Notes: generated by a model not told the origin, from the letters alone. Positions 35,188 to 43,300 are shown, counted from the stretch's first letter. The stretch: DNA of 64,000 nt from Bradyrhizobium retamae (GCF_001440415.1 NZ_LLYA01000035.1:62001-126000); one strand, 5' to 3'. Numbers and translations are program-made.

Positions 35188-35880
35188 ATGCCTCTCAAAC
35201 TCTACGAACTCGTCGGTACCGATCCATCCCGTCCGTTCAGCCCATTCTGCTGGCGAACGCGGATGGCGCTGGCGCATAAGGGGCTGTCGGCGGAGACGAT
35301 TCCCTGGTGCTTCACCGAGAAAAGCGCGATCGCGCCGCATGGCTCGGAGAAGGTGCCGGTGCTGCTCGACGGCGACAGCGCGGTCGTCGATTCCTGGACC
35401 ATCGCCAACTATCTCGAAGACAAATATCCGGACCGGCCGTCGCTGTTCGGCGGTGAGGGCGGCCGCGCCATGGCGCGGATGCTGAACTGGTGGGGCGACG
35501 GCGTGATCGGCGGCATGTTTCCGCTCATCATCGCCGATGTCCCGCTCAACCTGAAGCCGGAGGACGCCGCCTACTTCCGCACGTCGCGCGAGGCGCGCTT
35601 TGGCAAAGAGCTGGAAGACATCATGGCCGGCCGCGACAAGGCGGTCGAAGATTTTCGCAAAAGCCTCGATCCGCTGCGACTGACATTGCGGACGCAACCC
35701 TTCCTGGGCGGCACGGCAGCGAACTATGCGGACTATATCGTGTTCGGCGCGTTCCAGTGGGCGCGCGTGGTCAGCCCGTTCAAGCTGCTGATGGAGGACG
35801 ATCCGGTCTATGCCTGGCGCGAGCGGCTGCTCGACGCGTTCGATGGGTTAGCGCGCAAGTCACCGAGCTATCACGCTTAA
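35188..35880 (+). CDS. Glutathione S-transferase family (beta-etherase/LigE-like)
   Basis: 230 residues. MPLKLYELVGTDPSRPFSPF and CWRTRMALAHKGLSAETIPW are typical of the LigE/Ure2-like branch, in which the Ser of the FSPFCWR loop contacts glutathione; KVPVLLDGDSAVVDSWTIAN gives cis-Pro and the Asp-Ser pair. The C-terminal domain ends NYADYIVFGAFQWARVVSPF and SPSYHA. The last 193 bases have a near-identical second copy at 37521-37713, so the gene end has been duplicated. Its stop abuts the stop of the convergent enoyl-CoA hydratase gene with no bases between. Confidence 0.9.
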   Translation: MPLKLYELVGTDPSRPFSPFCWRTRMALAHKGLSAETIPWCFTEKSAIAPHGSEKVPVLLDGDSAVVDSWTIANYLEDKYPDRPSLFGGEGGRAMARMLNWWGDGVIGGMFPLIIADVPLNLKPEDAAYFRTSREARFGKELEDIMAGRDKAVEDFRKSLDPLRLTLRTQPFLGGTAANYADYIVFGAFQWARVVSPFKLLMEDDPVYAWRERLLDAFDGLARKSPSYHA

Positions 35881-36672
35881 TCAGCGACCGGCATAGTTCG
35901 GCCGTCGGCGTTCAATCCACGCGGCGATCCCTTCGCCGAGATCGTGGCTTGGCACGAGCGCGGCGAACTGCTCGCTCTCGACCTGCAACCCTTCGCCGAT
36001 GCCCATGTTCAATCCGCGCGTGACGGCGGTGATGATACCGCCGACCGCGAGCGGCGAGTGCCTGATGATGCGGCCCCCCAGCTCGCGCGCGGCTGGCAGC
36101 AATTCCTCATGTGGCACCACCATGTTGACCAGGCCGATCTCCAGCGACCGTTGTGGCGAGAAAGCATCGCCGGTCAGCAACAATTCAAGCGCGCGCTTGC
36201 GCCCGGCGAGGCGCGGCAGCCGTTGGGTGCCGCCAAAAGTCGGCGGCATGCCAAGATTGATTTCCGGCTTGGCGAAACGCGCGCGCTCGCTGGCGACGGC
36301 GAGGTGAACGGCTTCGGTGATCTCACAGCCTCCGCCGAACGCCAGCCCGTTGACCGCCGCGATCACCGGTTTCTTGAACGCTTCAAGCCGAGCGGTCATG
36401 GCCTGTCCGCGCCGGACAAAGTCCCGCACCGCCGCATTTGGACCGCGGCGAACGCTGTTCGAGAATTCGTGGATATCGGCGCCAGCGGAAAAGGCGCGTT
36501 CGCCGGCGCCGGTCAGGATGACCGCGCGGACGCTGGCGTCGATTTCGACGCTATCGAGCGTCGCCATTAGACTGTCGATCAACGCGTAGTTCAGCGCATT
36601 AAGCTTGTCGGGCCGGTTGAGCGTGACCAGCGCGATCCCGTCGGTGATTTCGGTCAGAATGGGCTCGGACAT
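35881..36672 (-). CDS. Enoyl-CoA hydratase/isomerase family protein
   Basis: 263 residues from the ATG at 36672 (MSEPILTEITDGIALVTLNR). Crotonase features: NRPDKLNALNYALIDSL, the first oxyanion loop AFSAGADIHEF, the second NGLAFGGGCEITEA with the usual catalytic Glu position, and FAKPEINLGMPPTFGGTQRL. It hydrates or isomerises 2-enoyl-CoA esters; pathway unknown. It is divergent from a TetR gene (88 bases) with an operator-like palindrome between, so TetR is the likely regulator. The pair is bracketed by two copies of a GST 3' end. Confidence 0.93.
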   Translation of the reverse strand: MSEPILTEITDGIALVTLNRPDKLNALNYALIDSLMATLDSVEIDASVRAVILTGAGERAFSAGADIHEFSNSVRRGPNAAVRDFVRRGQAMTARLEAFKKPVIAAVNGLAFGGGCEITEAVHLAVASERARFAKPEINLGMPPTFGGTQRLPRLAGRKRALELLLTGDAFSPQRSLEIGLVNMVVPHEELLPAARELGGRIIRHSPLAVGGIITAVTRGLNMGIGEGLQVESEQFAALVPSHDLGEGIAAWIERRRPNYAGR

Positions 36673-36729
36673 CTCCAGGTCTCCGCAGGCTCGATGGGTT
36701 GCACGCACCGTAGAAGACGGTCCGAATTG

Positions 36730-36753
36730 TGTATATTCACTGGATAGTATACA
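36730..36753. promoter_or_regulatory. Putative TetR operator between echA-like and tetR genes
   Basis: Perfect inverted repeat TGTATA (36730-36735), 12-base spacer, TATACA (36748-36753) in an otherwise GC-rich region. It lies 8 bases before the tetR start and 58 bases before the enoyl-CoA hydratase start, a position suited to repression of both divergent genes. Dimeric TetR proteins bind such AT-rich palindromes; binding here is inferred. Confidence 0.6.
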
Positions 36754-36760
36754 TAAGGGC

Positions 36761-37369
36761 ATGGCCCGATCCGGCATCCCGACGCGCGAACGCATCATCT
36801 CGGCGGCGAACGCGCTGTTCTACAATGACGGCATTCGCGGCGTGAGCGTCGACGCCGTCGCTGCGAGGGCCGGCGTTACCAAGCGCACGCTGTATTACCA
36901 TTTCAGGAGCAAGGACGATCTGGTGGCGGCGTATCTCGCCGGCCGCGATCAGCCCAATCTGGCATTGTTCCGGCAATGGTTCGGCGAGAAGGATGACGGC
37001 TTGCCGGCGCAGGTCGAACGCGTCTTTCGCAATCTCGCCCGCTCGGCGCGGCATCCGAAATGGAAGGGCTGCGGTTTCCTGCGCACGTCTGCCGAACTCG
37101 CCAACATGCCCGGTCATCCCGCGATGAAGATCGGCGCCGCGCACAAGAAGAGGTTCGAGGAATGGCTGCGCGTGACGTTTGCGGCCGAGGGGATCGCCGA
37201 TCCCTTGCGCCTCGCACGGCAAATCCTGCTGCTGCTCGACGGCTCATTCGCCGTTGTGCTGCTGCATCGCGATCCCTCCTACATGGAAACCGCCGGTCAG
37301 GCCGCGCATGCGCTGGTCGAGGCAGCGCTCGCAGGCCGCGCGAAGCCGCAGTCGCGGCGGGCGCGCTAG
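36761..37369 (+). CDS. TetR-family transcriptional regulator
   Basis: 202 residues from the ATG at 36761 (MARSGIPTRERIISAANALF). N-terminal helix-turn-helix: YNDGIRGVSVDAVAARAGVT followed by KRTLYYHFRSKDDLVAAYLA. The remainder is a helical ligand-binding and dimer domain with CGFLRTSAELANMPGHPAMK, seen in the subgroup related to regulators of small acyl or electrophile metabolism. It likely represses itself and the divergent enoyl-CoA hydratase through the palindrome at 36730-36753. It is followed by a TCATTG repeat and the GST fragment. Confidence 0.93.
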   Translation: MARSGIPTRERIISAANALFYNDGIRGVSVDAVAARAGVTKRTLYYHFRSKDDLVAAYLAGRDQPNLALFRQWFGEKDDGLPAQVERVFRNLARSARHPKWKGCGFLRTSAELANMPGHPAMKIGAAHKKRFEEWLRVTFAAEGIADPLRLARQILLLLDGSFAVVLLHRDPSYMETAGQAAHALVEAALAGRAKPQSRRAR

Positions 37370-37374
37370 CTCTG

Positions 37375-37490
37375 CGTCATTGCGAGGAGCCAACGGGTCC
37401 CGCGAATGCGCGCCCGATGACAGGCTCCGCGACAAGCAATCCATGCCGCCGCTTGTGGCGCGATCGATTGCTTCTTCGCTCGCAATGACG
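37375..37490. repeat. Intergenic palindromic repeat, TCATTG family, with inserted segment
   Basis: Same inverted ends as 26974-27058 (CGTCATTGCGAG / CTCGCAATGACG) but with the extra CCAACGGGTCCCGCGAATGC...GATGACAGGCTCCGCG inside, the same segment as at 30697-30740. It lies immediately after tetR and 30 bases before the duplicated GST end, so it marks the right border of the bracketed segment. Confidence 0.88.
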
Positions 37491-37520
37491 GTTGCAACAA
37501 ACGGCTTTCGAACTGCTATC

Positions 37521-37713
37521 GCGTCCGCAGCCCTTCCTGGGCGGCACGGCAGCGAACTATGCAGACTATATCGTGTTCGGCGCGTTCCAGTGGGCGCGCG
37601 TGGTCAGCCCGTTCAAGCTGCTGATGGAGGACGATCCGGTCTATGCCTGGCGCGAGCGGCTGCTCGACGCGTTCGACGGGCTCGCGCGCAATTCGCCTAG
37701 CTATCACGGCTAA
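37521..37713 (+). pseudogene. Duplicated 3' end of the GST gene at 35188-35880
   Basis: About 193 bases that match 35688-35880 with roughly ten differences. It encodes QPFLGGTAANYADYIVFG through to LARNSPSYHG and the stop. A short open frame of 73 residues can be drawn by adding an unrelated start (37492), but the GST N-terminal and glutathione-binding domain are missing, so it is a fragment. The two copies flank the echA/tetR pair and the repeat. Confidence 0.88.
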
Positions 37714-37757
37714 CGCAGGCGGACGGCGCTCGATCTCTGCGGAGCGAGCAGCCATTA

Positions 37758-38606
37758 TCACGGCTGCGGGCCGGACAAGTTCATTTCACGCTCGGCCCGG
37801 AAAACATTGCTGTGCAGGTTTGCTATCCATTGCCGTCCGCTCGACGTGACATTGAGATAGCGTATTGCGGTCTGGATCTGCGGGGCGACGTTGTTCCAAT
37901 AGAATTGCGGATATTTGTAAACGACGTCTGCCGGCGTCTGGTAGCCGAGCGTTTTATTCATGCCGACTTCTTCGAATTCGTAGAACAGGGCATTGGCTTT
38001 TTTCAGGTAGTTGGGGTCGCCGAGCTGCCCGATGAGGTCGGCCGCGCGCAGCAACAGGCCCTCCTCTTCGATTAGCTCGTCGTTCGACGATGAATCAACA
38101 TAGGGAAATCGTGTATACTCGATTGCCCTGGCGATCCGGCTCGCATCGACCTCGTCGGCGGTGTCGAGCCGCTCGAAGACGAACAGCTTCGAGCGGTCCA
38201 CATGGTAGGCTCCCAGCGCGGCATCGGATGAACCTCGTGCCAGGCGAATGGTACGGCCGCTGAGATCTGCGACATAGGAATCCCCGTCATCTCCCTGGAC
38301 AATTCCACGAACGTATCCGATGTCGTGGGTGAGGCACGCCACGATGAAATTGGCGTAGTCGTCTGGCGTCGTTGGCCGCAGCATCCCCCGGCCCATGAGT
38401 ATGTCGTGCCCGGCAAGGGTCACGAGCATTGTGTGTTCGATGTTGTGATAGAGGGCATCGCTGTTGCCGATGCATTCCAATGTGAGCCTGGCTGCATAAG
38501 GGAGAAATTCAGCCAGCCGGGCCTGGGAGGAGCCAAACCTGCTCCTGGTATCCGAGGCCAGAAATGACCCCAAGGCTTGCGCCACCAGTTCCGGGATTGT
38601 GATCAT
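37758..38606 (-). CDS. HD-domain metal-dependent phosphohydrolase
   Basis: 282 residues from the ATG at 38606 (MITIPELVAQALGSFLASDT); upstream ATGs at 38624 and 38645 are possible. HD-fold ligands are visible: YHNIEHTMLV (His pair) and CLTHDIGYVRG (His-Asp), with a later His/Asp region around GAYHVDRSKL and IARAIEYTRFP. The second half is helical (LLLRAADLIGQLGDPNYLKK). Such proteins hydrolyse phosphate esters or nucleotides, sometimes in stress signalling. No obvious partner. Composition is slightly lower in GC than neighbouring genes. Confidence 0.8.
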   Translation of the reverse strand: MITIPELVAQALGSFLASDTRSRFGSSQARLAEFLPYAARLTLECIGNSDALYHNIEHTMLVTLAGHDILMGRGMLRPTTPDDYANFIVACLTHDIGYVRGIVQGDDGDSYVADLSGRTIRLARGSSDAALGAYHVDRSKLFVFERLDTADEVDASRIARAIEYTRFPYVDSSSNDELIEEEGLLLRAADLIGQLGDPNYLKKANALFYEFEEVGMNKTLGYQTPADVVYKYPQFYWNNVAPQIQTAIRYLNVTSSGRQWIANLHSNVFRAEREMNLSGPQP

Positions 38607-38980
38607 CTGAGCACCGCGTCTCATGTGCGACGTTGGCGTCGGCATGATAGCACATCGCCGTTCTTTCCGGTGGCAAATGTCTGCTCTCGCCACCAGCAGA
38701 CGCGACCCAAATCTGTATCAGGTGCACGGCACTCAAAGCGCCCGTTGATCGCTGAGAGCCGGCGCTCCTCGGCGCGCCTCTCTCCGGATAGCCGGCCAGG
38801 AGGCTTTGCCTCGCTTGGGAATGATTGACGTTTCCCGAGACAAACTACCAGGCAATGATTGCCAGAGCGTCCGCGCAATCGCCGAGGCTTTAAATTAGTT
38901 CTATCCAATAACGATGTTAGCCGTGACGTAAAATGAAGGCGTAAGCTGATCCCCTTGGTGGCCGTTAGGGGAGACGCGTC
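38607..38980. other. 374-base gap without a recognisable gene
   Basis: Contains the likely upstream region of the HD-domain gene and, at the far end, the AGGGGAGAC ribosome site of the 58-residue gene. I see no conserved open frame, tRNA-like or strong hairpin. The stretch around 38757-38815 (CGGCGCTCCTCGGCGCG, GGAGGCTTTGCCTC) has small hairpins only. Confidence 0.5.
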
Positions 38981-39157
38981 ATGACCGACCTTGAAGCCAA
39001 ATTGGAGCGGTTCGAGACTCTCGCTGCCGAATGCGATTTGATCGGCAAGTTGACATCGGATGGGGCGAAGCGCGAGCTATACCTGCGCCTCGGATTGCAC
39101 TACCGCGAACTGGCCGACGACATCCGAGCGGTGATCGCAACCAAAGACGCCGCTTAG
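38981..39157 (+). CDS. 58-residue hypothetical protein, helical
   Basis: MTDLEAKLERFETLAAECDL, IGKLTSDGAKRELYLRLGLH and YRELADDIRAVIATKDAA. Strongly amphipathic alpha-helical, no signal peptide, with AGGGGAGACGCGTC before the ATG. It resembles short proteins common in Bradyrhizobium whose function is unknown. Monocistronic; repeats follow it. Confidence 0.65.
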   Translation: MTDLEAKLERFETLAAECDLIGKLTSDGAKRELYLRLGLHYRELADDIRAVIATKDAA

Positions 39158-39500
39158 CCGGCGGACAGGGGCGGCAGCAGGATACTGGCCTGGCCGCTAT
39201 CTTGCCGTGTCATAAGCCCTCAATGGTGAGGAGCGCCAATGGGTCCGCGCGCAGCGCGGCCCGATGACAGGCTCCGCGCGTCTCCGGACGATGCTTCGCA
39301 TCGCCGGGAGACCCATGAGGCACCTGTCTGTGGCCTAACAGGTCCCTGCGTCTTCGCTGTCGTCGCATCGCGGGCGGCAGTGAACCTTTTGGAAACCACC
39401 ACGTCACATACTGTAGGTTGCTTTTGCTGATTGGTCCCTCCGCCCTTCCCTTCACGATGGACTGGCCCCAGAGCGGATCGAACCCAGACGGGGTGGACGA
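39158..39500. other. 343-base gap holding repeat sequence
   Basis: 39231-39280 is a diverged copy of the CCAACGGGTC...GATGACA repeat; 39281-39312 (CGTCTCCGGACGATGCTTCG / CATCGCCGGGAGACCCATGAG) is a further hairpin element typical of this chromosome. No coding sequence is supported. The GGTGGACGA ribosome site of the next gene ends the gap. Confidence 0.6.
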
Positions 39501-39950
39501 ATGACCGAGGAATCCCATCGTCAGCGCGTACTGGATTTCCTCAACATCCTGTATTCCGGCGACGTCGAAGGCGCGCTGGCGCGCTGCACCGACGACATCG
39601 AGTCGCTCGCCAACGCCCCGATCGACATCCTGCCGCATATGGGCCATCGCCGCGGCAAGGCCGAAATGCGCGAGATGTGGAACGCCGTCCGCGCCCGCTA
39701 TTCCGAACTGCGCTGCGAGGTGCCGATCCTGGTCGTCGAGGGCGACAAGGCGGCCGCGTTCATCCGCGTGTTCTTCCGCAAGAGCATCAACCAGCGCATG
39801 GTGCAGTTCGACATCGCCGGCTTCTACACGCTGCGCGACGGCAAGATCAGCCAGATCAGGGAAATCATCGACACATTCGATCTGGTCCAGCAACTGCTCG
39901 AACGCGACGTCGCCGCGATCCTGACTGGTAGAAGGCCGGAGCCGATTTAG
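39501..39950 (+). CDS. NTF2-like (SnoaL/ketosteroid isomerase-related) protein
   Basis: 149 residues. Cone-shaped alpha+beta barrel pattern: FLNILYSGDVEGALARCTDD, HRRGKAEMREMWNAVRARYS, VEGDKAAAFIRVFFRK, GFYTLRDGKISQIREIIDTF and DLVQQLLERD. It has no signal peptide. NTF2-like folds serve as enzymes or binding modules; no catalytic His/Asp pair is certain. It is paralogous to the gene at 40611-41045 (same RGK...IDTFDLV/VDTFDLV ending). Confidence 0.8.
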   Translation: MTEESHRQRVLDFLNILYSGDVEGALARCTDDIESLANAPIDILPHMGHRRGKAEMREMWNAVRARYSELRCEVPILVVEGDKAAAFIRVFFRKSINQRMVQFDIAGFYTLRDGKISQIREIIDTFDLVQQLLERDVAAILTGRRPEPI

Positions 39951-39965
39951 CGATTGTGTTGGGCT

Positions 39966-40089
39966 GTCATTCCGGGATGGTCCGTTAGGACCAGACCTCG
40001 GATGTGCAATTGCACATCGGGGAATCTCGAGATTCTCAAATGCGCAATTGCGCACCATAGTTCTCGCACGTCGTGCGCCCCGGAACGAC
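39966..40089. repeat. Intergenic palindromic repeat, CATTCCGGGG family
   Basis: Starts GTCATTCCGGGATGGTCCGT and ends CCCCGGAACGAC. It shares with 12666-12766 the interior GAATCTCGAGATTCTCA followed by TGCGCAATTGCGCACCATAG. It carries an additional left segment (GGACCAGACCTCGGATGTGC) with its own palindrome TGTGCAATTGCACA. Confidence 0.85.
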
Positions 40090-40171
40090 TTGGTGCTGTT
40101 CTCCCCACCGCATTGAACCTGATCGCGCCGGCCGTGACACACCACAAGGTTTTTTCCGGACAGAAGATCAT

Positions 40172-40438
40172 ATGAAGATCGCGTTGCTGGCTTTGCTTGG
40201 TTTGGCGCTGGGGGCGTTGGGAGGCGCGGCACTGGGCATCGGGGCGGGTCTCGCCTGGGTGGAAACCTTCAAAACCACTGGTTTTGAAGGCTATAGCAGC
40301 ATGCTGGTGTTCTTCACCTTCATGCCTCTGGGGGCCGCGATCGGCGGAATCGGCTGTGCCCTGCTGTTCGGCATCATCGCCATTCGCGACGCCGAGATCG
40401 CCATCGAGCGCGAGCCGGTGCGCCGCCACGACCGATAA
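40172..40438 (+). CDS. 88-residue membrane protein, hypothetical
   Basis: Two hydrophobic segments: MKIALLALLGLALGALGGAA and FTFMPLGAAIGGIGCALLFG, joined by WVETFKTTGFEGYSSMLVFF. A charged cytosolic tail EIAIEREPVRRHDR follows. I choose the ATG at 40172 because the longer frame is unstructured. No family is recognised. It lies between the two NTF2-like genes. Confidence 0.65.
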   Translation: MKIALLALLGLALGALGGAALGIGAGLAWVETFKTTGFEGYSSMLVFFTFMPLGAAIGGIGCALLFGIIAIRDAEIAIEREPVRRHDR

Positions 40439-40610
40439 TGCGGCCAAAACAGTCGCATTTGTGCATTGCAAAAACGACAATTGCATTCTGGCGAAACTGC
40501 TCTATTTCTGGCTGCAACGGTGAAGTTCGGCATTTCGGCCCCGGCGTCGATGGAGACGCCCGGTTGGGCGCGATTGCCGTTTTGAAATCCAGTTTTAGGA
40601 CCAAATCAAA

Positions 40611-41045
40611 ATGACAGAGCATAGTCTCTGGCGTTTTTCGCGCGCGTTGTATCGTGCGATCAATGAACGCCAGCCCGCCGACCTCGAAGCCCTGCTCGAC
40701 GAGGAGGTCGACTGGGCAATCTATGGACCGATCGATATGTATCCGTTCTTCGGCCAGCGCCGCGGCAAGGTGGCCGTGATGGAGGTGATCAGGCAGATCG
40801 CGGACAATTTCCGCGTCCACCGCTTCGACCGCGAATCGATCATGCTGGGAGTGGATACGGCCGCCTCGATGATGCGCTATTCGCTGACCGCGCTGGATTC
40901 GAACAAGCCGATCAGCCTGCGCACCGCCCATTTCGCCCAGTTCAGGGCCGGCTGCCTGACCAACTTGCGCGTGCTGGTCGACACCTTCGATCTGGTCGAG
41001 CAGACCGTGGGCTACCCGATTCACCTGCCGCGGATGGCGGTGTAG
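40611..41045 (+). CDS. NTF2-like protein, paralogue of 39501-39950
   Basis: 144 residues. FSRALYRAINERQPADLEAL, EVDWAIYGPIDMYPFFGQRR, GKVAVMEVIRQIADNFRVHR and RVLVDTFDLVEQTVGYPI follow the same order as the paralogue. Soluble; function unknown, with the usual NTF2-like cavity inferred. The pair may be an old duplication now separated by a repeat and the small membrane protein. Confidence 0.8.
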   Translation: MTEHSLWRFSRALYRAINERQPADLEALLDEEVDWAIYGPIDMYPFFGQRRGKVAVMEVIRQIADNFRVHRFDRESIMLGVDTAASMMRYSLTALDSNKPISLRTAHFAQFRAGCLTNLRVLVDTFDLVEQTVGYPIHLPRMAV

Positions 41046-41068
41046 CGCTCCAATCGGCTTCGCCTCTT

Positions 41069-41227
41069 CGTCATGCCCGGGCGAAAGCGCGAAGCGCGTC
41101 TTCGCGCTGGATGTCCCGGGCATCCACGTCCTTTGTTCACCAGCCCCGACAAGAACGTGGATGGCCGGGAGCGCAGACAAGTGTACGTAGTCACGCGCAA
41201 GGCAGACTACTACGCCCGGCCATGACG
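41069..41227. repeat. Composite intergenic repeat with ACAAGTGTACGTAGTC core
   Basis: Outer ends CGTCATGCCCGGGC and GCCCGGCCATGACG are inverted. The inner GCAGACAAGTGTACGTAGTC is shared, in opposite orientation and with one change, with 58932-59037. It fills the gap before the secreted protein at 41307. Confidence 0.85.
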
Positions 41228-41306
41228 ACCACCTGCAAGCGCGCGCGGTCATAATTTCGCACCAAAACAAACGCATTCTTGGCGCGACTTCGAATGCGGG
41301 CGGGCA

Positions 41307-42221
41307 ATGATTCCGAAAATGCGGTTTGGCTTGGCGCGGCTGCCAATGCTGGCGGCCGGCGTAAGTTTGGCTTCGATATTGGCGGTGGCGGCACAAACGC
41401 CGCCGACCGACGACGAGCCGGAGATGCAGGAGGCTGAACAAGCCGAGGCCGCTCCCAGCGTTAACGATGCCGACATCATGAAGGACATCGACGTCGAAAA
41501 GCTCGACTGGAGCCAACTCAACGTCGATACATCGACCCTGACCGGCCCAGCGCCGAAGGGAGGCAACTCGTCGAAAGGCGCTGCCAGCGCGGATGCCTCA
41601 TGGTCCGCCAATGAAAGACCGAACGGCATCTCCGCGGTATCGGTTAAGCAATCCATATCGCCGTTCTGGGATGCGCGGATCGGCGCCGACATGACGGTCG
41701 CGCGGCAAGGCACGGTGACGACGTCCGAACTGCTCTCGGAAAAACTTGCCAATGGTGGCAGCCTGCCGCAATCGTCCGGTACCGCGTGGGCTGCGATCAC
41801 GGCCCCAGGCGTTGGCTCGATTTGGGACACGACCGCGGTCGAGGCCCGGGTCGATCCCGGATCCGAGCAGAGCAAGCTCGGCACATCCTTGAGCAAGTCG
41901 CTGGCGATCAGCGAGCAGTATTCGTTGACCCTGAAGAACGACTACAACCTGATCCAGCAAGGTATCGTGCCGGTGCCCGGCATCGTCGGCCACTCAGCAC
42001 ACAGCTACGAGACCGACCAGTCGGCAAAGCTCAGCATTGCCGACACCGGCACCAGCTTGATCGCCGCTCAGACGCTATCGACATCCGACGACAAGTGGCT
42101 GCGCAAGGTCGGCGCCGAGCAGAAGCTGTTCGACGGCGTCACCATCTCCGGCTCGATCGGCGAAACGCCCTCGGGTGCCGCCAACAAGAGCCTCAGCGCG
42201 GGCTTCAGGCGTAGCTGGTGA
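41307..42221 (+). CDS. Secreted hypothetical protein
   Basis: 304 residues. Signal peptide to about residue 29 (RLPMLAAGVSLASILAVAAQ), then an acidic linker (TDDEPEMQEAEQAEAAPSVN) and a beta-rich domain: WDARIGADMTVARQGTVTTS, SSGTAWAAITAPGVGSIWDT, EARVDPGSEQSKLGTSLSKS, LKNDYNLIQQG and a C-terminal GSIGETPSGAANKSLSAGFR. Alternating strands ending in Trp suggest a periplasmic or outer-membrane barrel-like protein, but I do not recognise the family. Monocistronic, probably with its own promoter after the repeat. Confidence 0.7.
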   Translation: MIPKMRFGLARLPMLAAGVSLASILAVAAQTPPTDDEPEMQEAEQAEAAPSVNDADIMKDIDVEKLDWSQLNVDTSTLTGPAPKGGNSSKGAASADASWSANERPNGISAVSVKQSISPFWDARIGADMTVARQGTVTTSELLSEKLANGGSLPQSSGTAWAAITAPGVGSIWDTTAVEARVDPGSEQSKLGTSLSKSLAISEQYSLTLKNDYNLIQQGIVPVPGIVGHSAHSYETDQSAKLSIADTGTSLIAAQTLSTSDDKWLRKVGAEQKLFDGVTISGSIGETPSGAANKSLSAGFRRSW

Positions 42222-42404
42222 GGGCCGAAATCGTCCCAGTTTGACGCGCTTTCCGATATCGAGGGCACCGCCCCAGAGAATGAACCATCATTGCCGCAGA
42301 TTGGCCAAGATGCGGACAAAATCGGCGGGACAGATGAGACCCGCTCCACTTCGTCGTGCGGGGGACGTCCGCGCTCGCCTGAAAGCGAAACAGAGGAATA
42401 GCCG

Positions 42405-42821
42405 ATGAACGCCACCATTCGTTCCGAACAAGCTGATTCGAACCCGGAAGTCGACGGCGATCTCGCTGCCGTATCCGAAGTCGAGGCCGGCATCCGCGAT
42501 TTCGTTCGCAACGATATCGCCTATCTGCGTCGGCCCGCAGTGGCCCCGGACACCGTGCCGATTGATGCCAATGCCGAAGCGACCGTCAACAACGTCAACT
42601 CGCTGATCCAGCGCGTCGCCGGCACTTCGCTGGCGGAAATCGAGAAGCTGATTTCCGAACTCGAAAGCCTCCGCGACTTGCTCCATGCCGAAGGCCAGCG
42701 CGTCCAGCGCGAGATCTCCGGCTATGCGCAGCTCAGCCAGGCGGCGATGAAGTCGACGCGCATGATTGCCGACAACGTCACGCAGTGGAAGCGCGCCGCC
42801 GACGGCCTGCGCAACGCCTAA
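42405..42821 (+). CDS. 138-residue helical hypothetical protein
   Basis: N-terminus is acidic (SEQADSNPEVDGDLAAVSEV), then DFVRNDIAYLRRP, NSLIQRVAGTSLAEIEKLIS, ELESLRDLLHAEGQRVQREI and SQAAMKSTRMIADNV. The middle to end looks like a long coiled coil (about residues 60-120), as in phasin-like or anchoring proteins, but no family is certain. AGAGGAATAGCCG precedes the ATG. A strong terminator follows. Confidence 0.75.
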   Translation: MNATIRSEQADSNPEVDGDLAAVSEVEAGIRDFVRNDIAYLRRPAVAPDTVPIDANAEATVNNVNSLIQRVAGTSLAEIEKLISELESLRDLLHAEGQRVQREISGYAQLSQAAMKSTRMIADNVTQWKRAADGLRNA

Positions 42822-42847
42822 TCTGATCGTTGCAAAAATCTGACACT

Positions 42848-42883
42848 CCGCCGCGTTCCGTACGGGAGCGCGGCGGTTTTGTT
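42848..42883 (+). terminator. Rho-independent terminator of the 42405-42821 gene
   Basis: Perfect 8-bp outer stem CCGCCGCG (42848-42855) with CGCGGCGG (42869-42876), an inner CCGTACGG palindrome in the loop, then TTTTGTTT. It starts 27 bases after the stop codon. Confidence 0.85.
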
Positions 42884-42977
42884 TGGCTGTGTTCGATCTG
42901 AACTTTATAAGCACGGTCGCGTCCAAGGACGGATGTCGTCACTTGGCGGCAGGCACCTTTTTGGGGACACACCGGCG

Positions 42978-43115
42978 ATGCAAAACGTTCAGCCAGACAA
43001 CATGGATTCAATGCCGTTGCGGCAATCGTCGCATAGCATGGGCACGCTCGTAATCCGCTTCGTCGGATTGCTGACGCTTGCGGTCGTGGCAATGACGTTG
43101 ATCTGGAGCCGCTGA
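42978..43115 (+). CDS. 45-residue putative single-span membrane protein
   Basis: MQNVQPDNMDSMPLRQSSHS, then GTLVIRFVGLLTLAVVAMTL and IWSR. A single hydrophobic helix near the C-terminus predicts a small inner-membrane peptide. No strong ribosome site is visible before 42978. It lies between a terminator and a convergent small membrane gene. Family unknown. Confidence 0.5.
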   Translation: MQNVQPDNMDSMPLRQSSHSMGTLVIRFVGLLTLAVVAMTLIWSR

Positions 43116-43156
43116 ATCTTTCCGAGATTCGGCGTCTATGCTTGCCCGATCCGCAA

Positions 43157-43300
43157 CTACTGGCGGACGAACGCGGTGTCCTCGATCGTGTAAACGCCGT
43201 CGGCATAGGATTTCACCACCATCGTGGCGGTGAGCATCACCGCCATCGTGACGGTTGCGAAGACAAAGCCGACGAATTTCAGGCCGCTGCGATCTGCCAT
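43157..43300 (-). CDS. 47-residue putative single-span membrane protein
   Basis: From the ATG at 43300: MADRSGLKFVGFVFATVTMA, VMLTATMVVKSYADGVYTIE, DTAFVRQ. GAGGGG stands 6 bases before this ATG; an in-frame ATG 6 bases further up is the alternative. One membrane helix (about 8-30) with a short periplasmic tail. It converges with the 45-residue gene. Family unknown. Confidence 0.6.
   Translation of the reverse strand: MADRSGLKFVGFVFATVTMAVMLTATMVVKSYADGVYTIEDTAFVRQ

Noticed and set aside
39471..39492. tRNA-like T-loop sequence (GGATCGAACCC)
   Set aside because: No cloverleaf can be drawn around it; acceptor and anticodon arms are missing.
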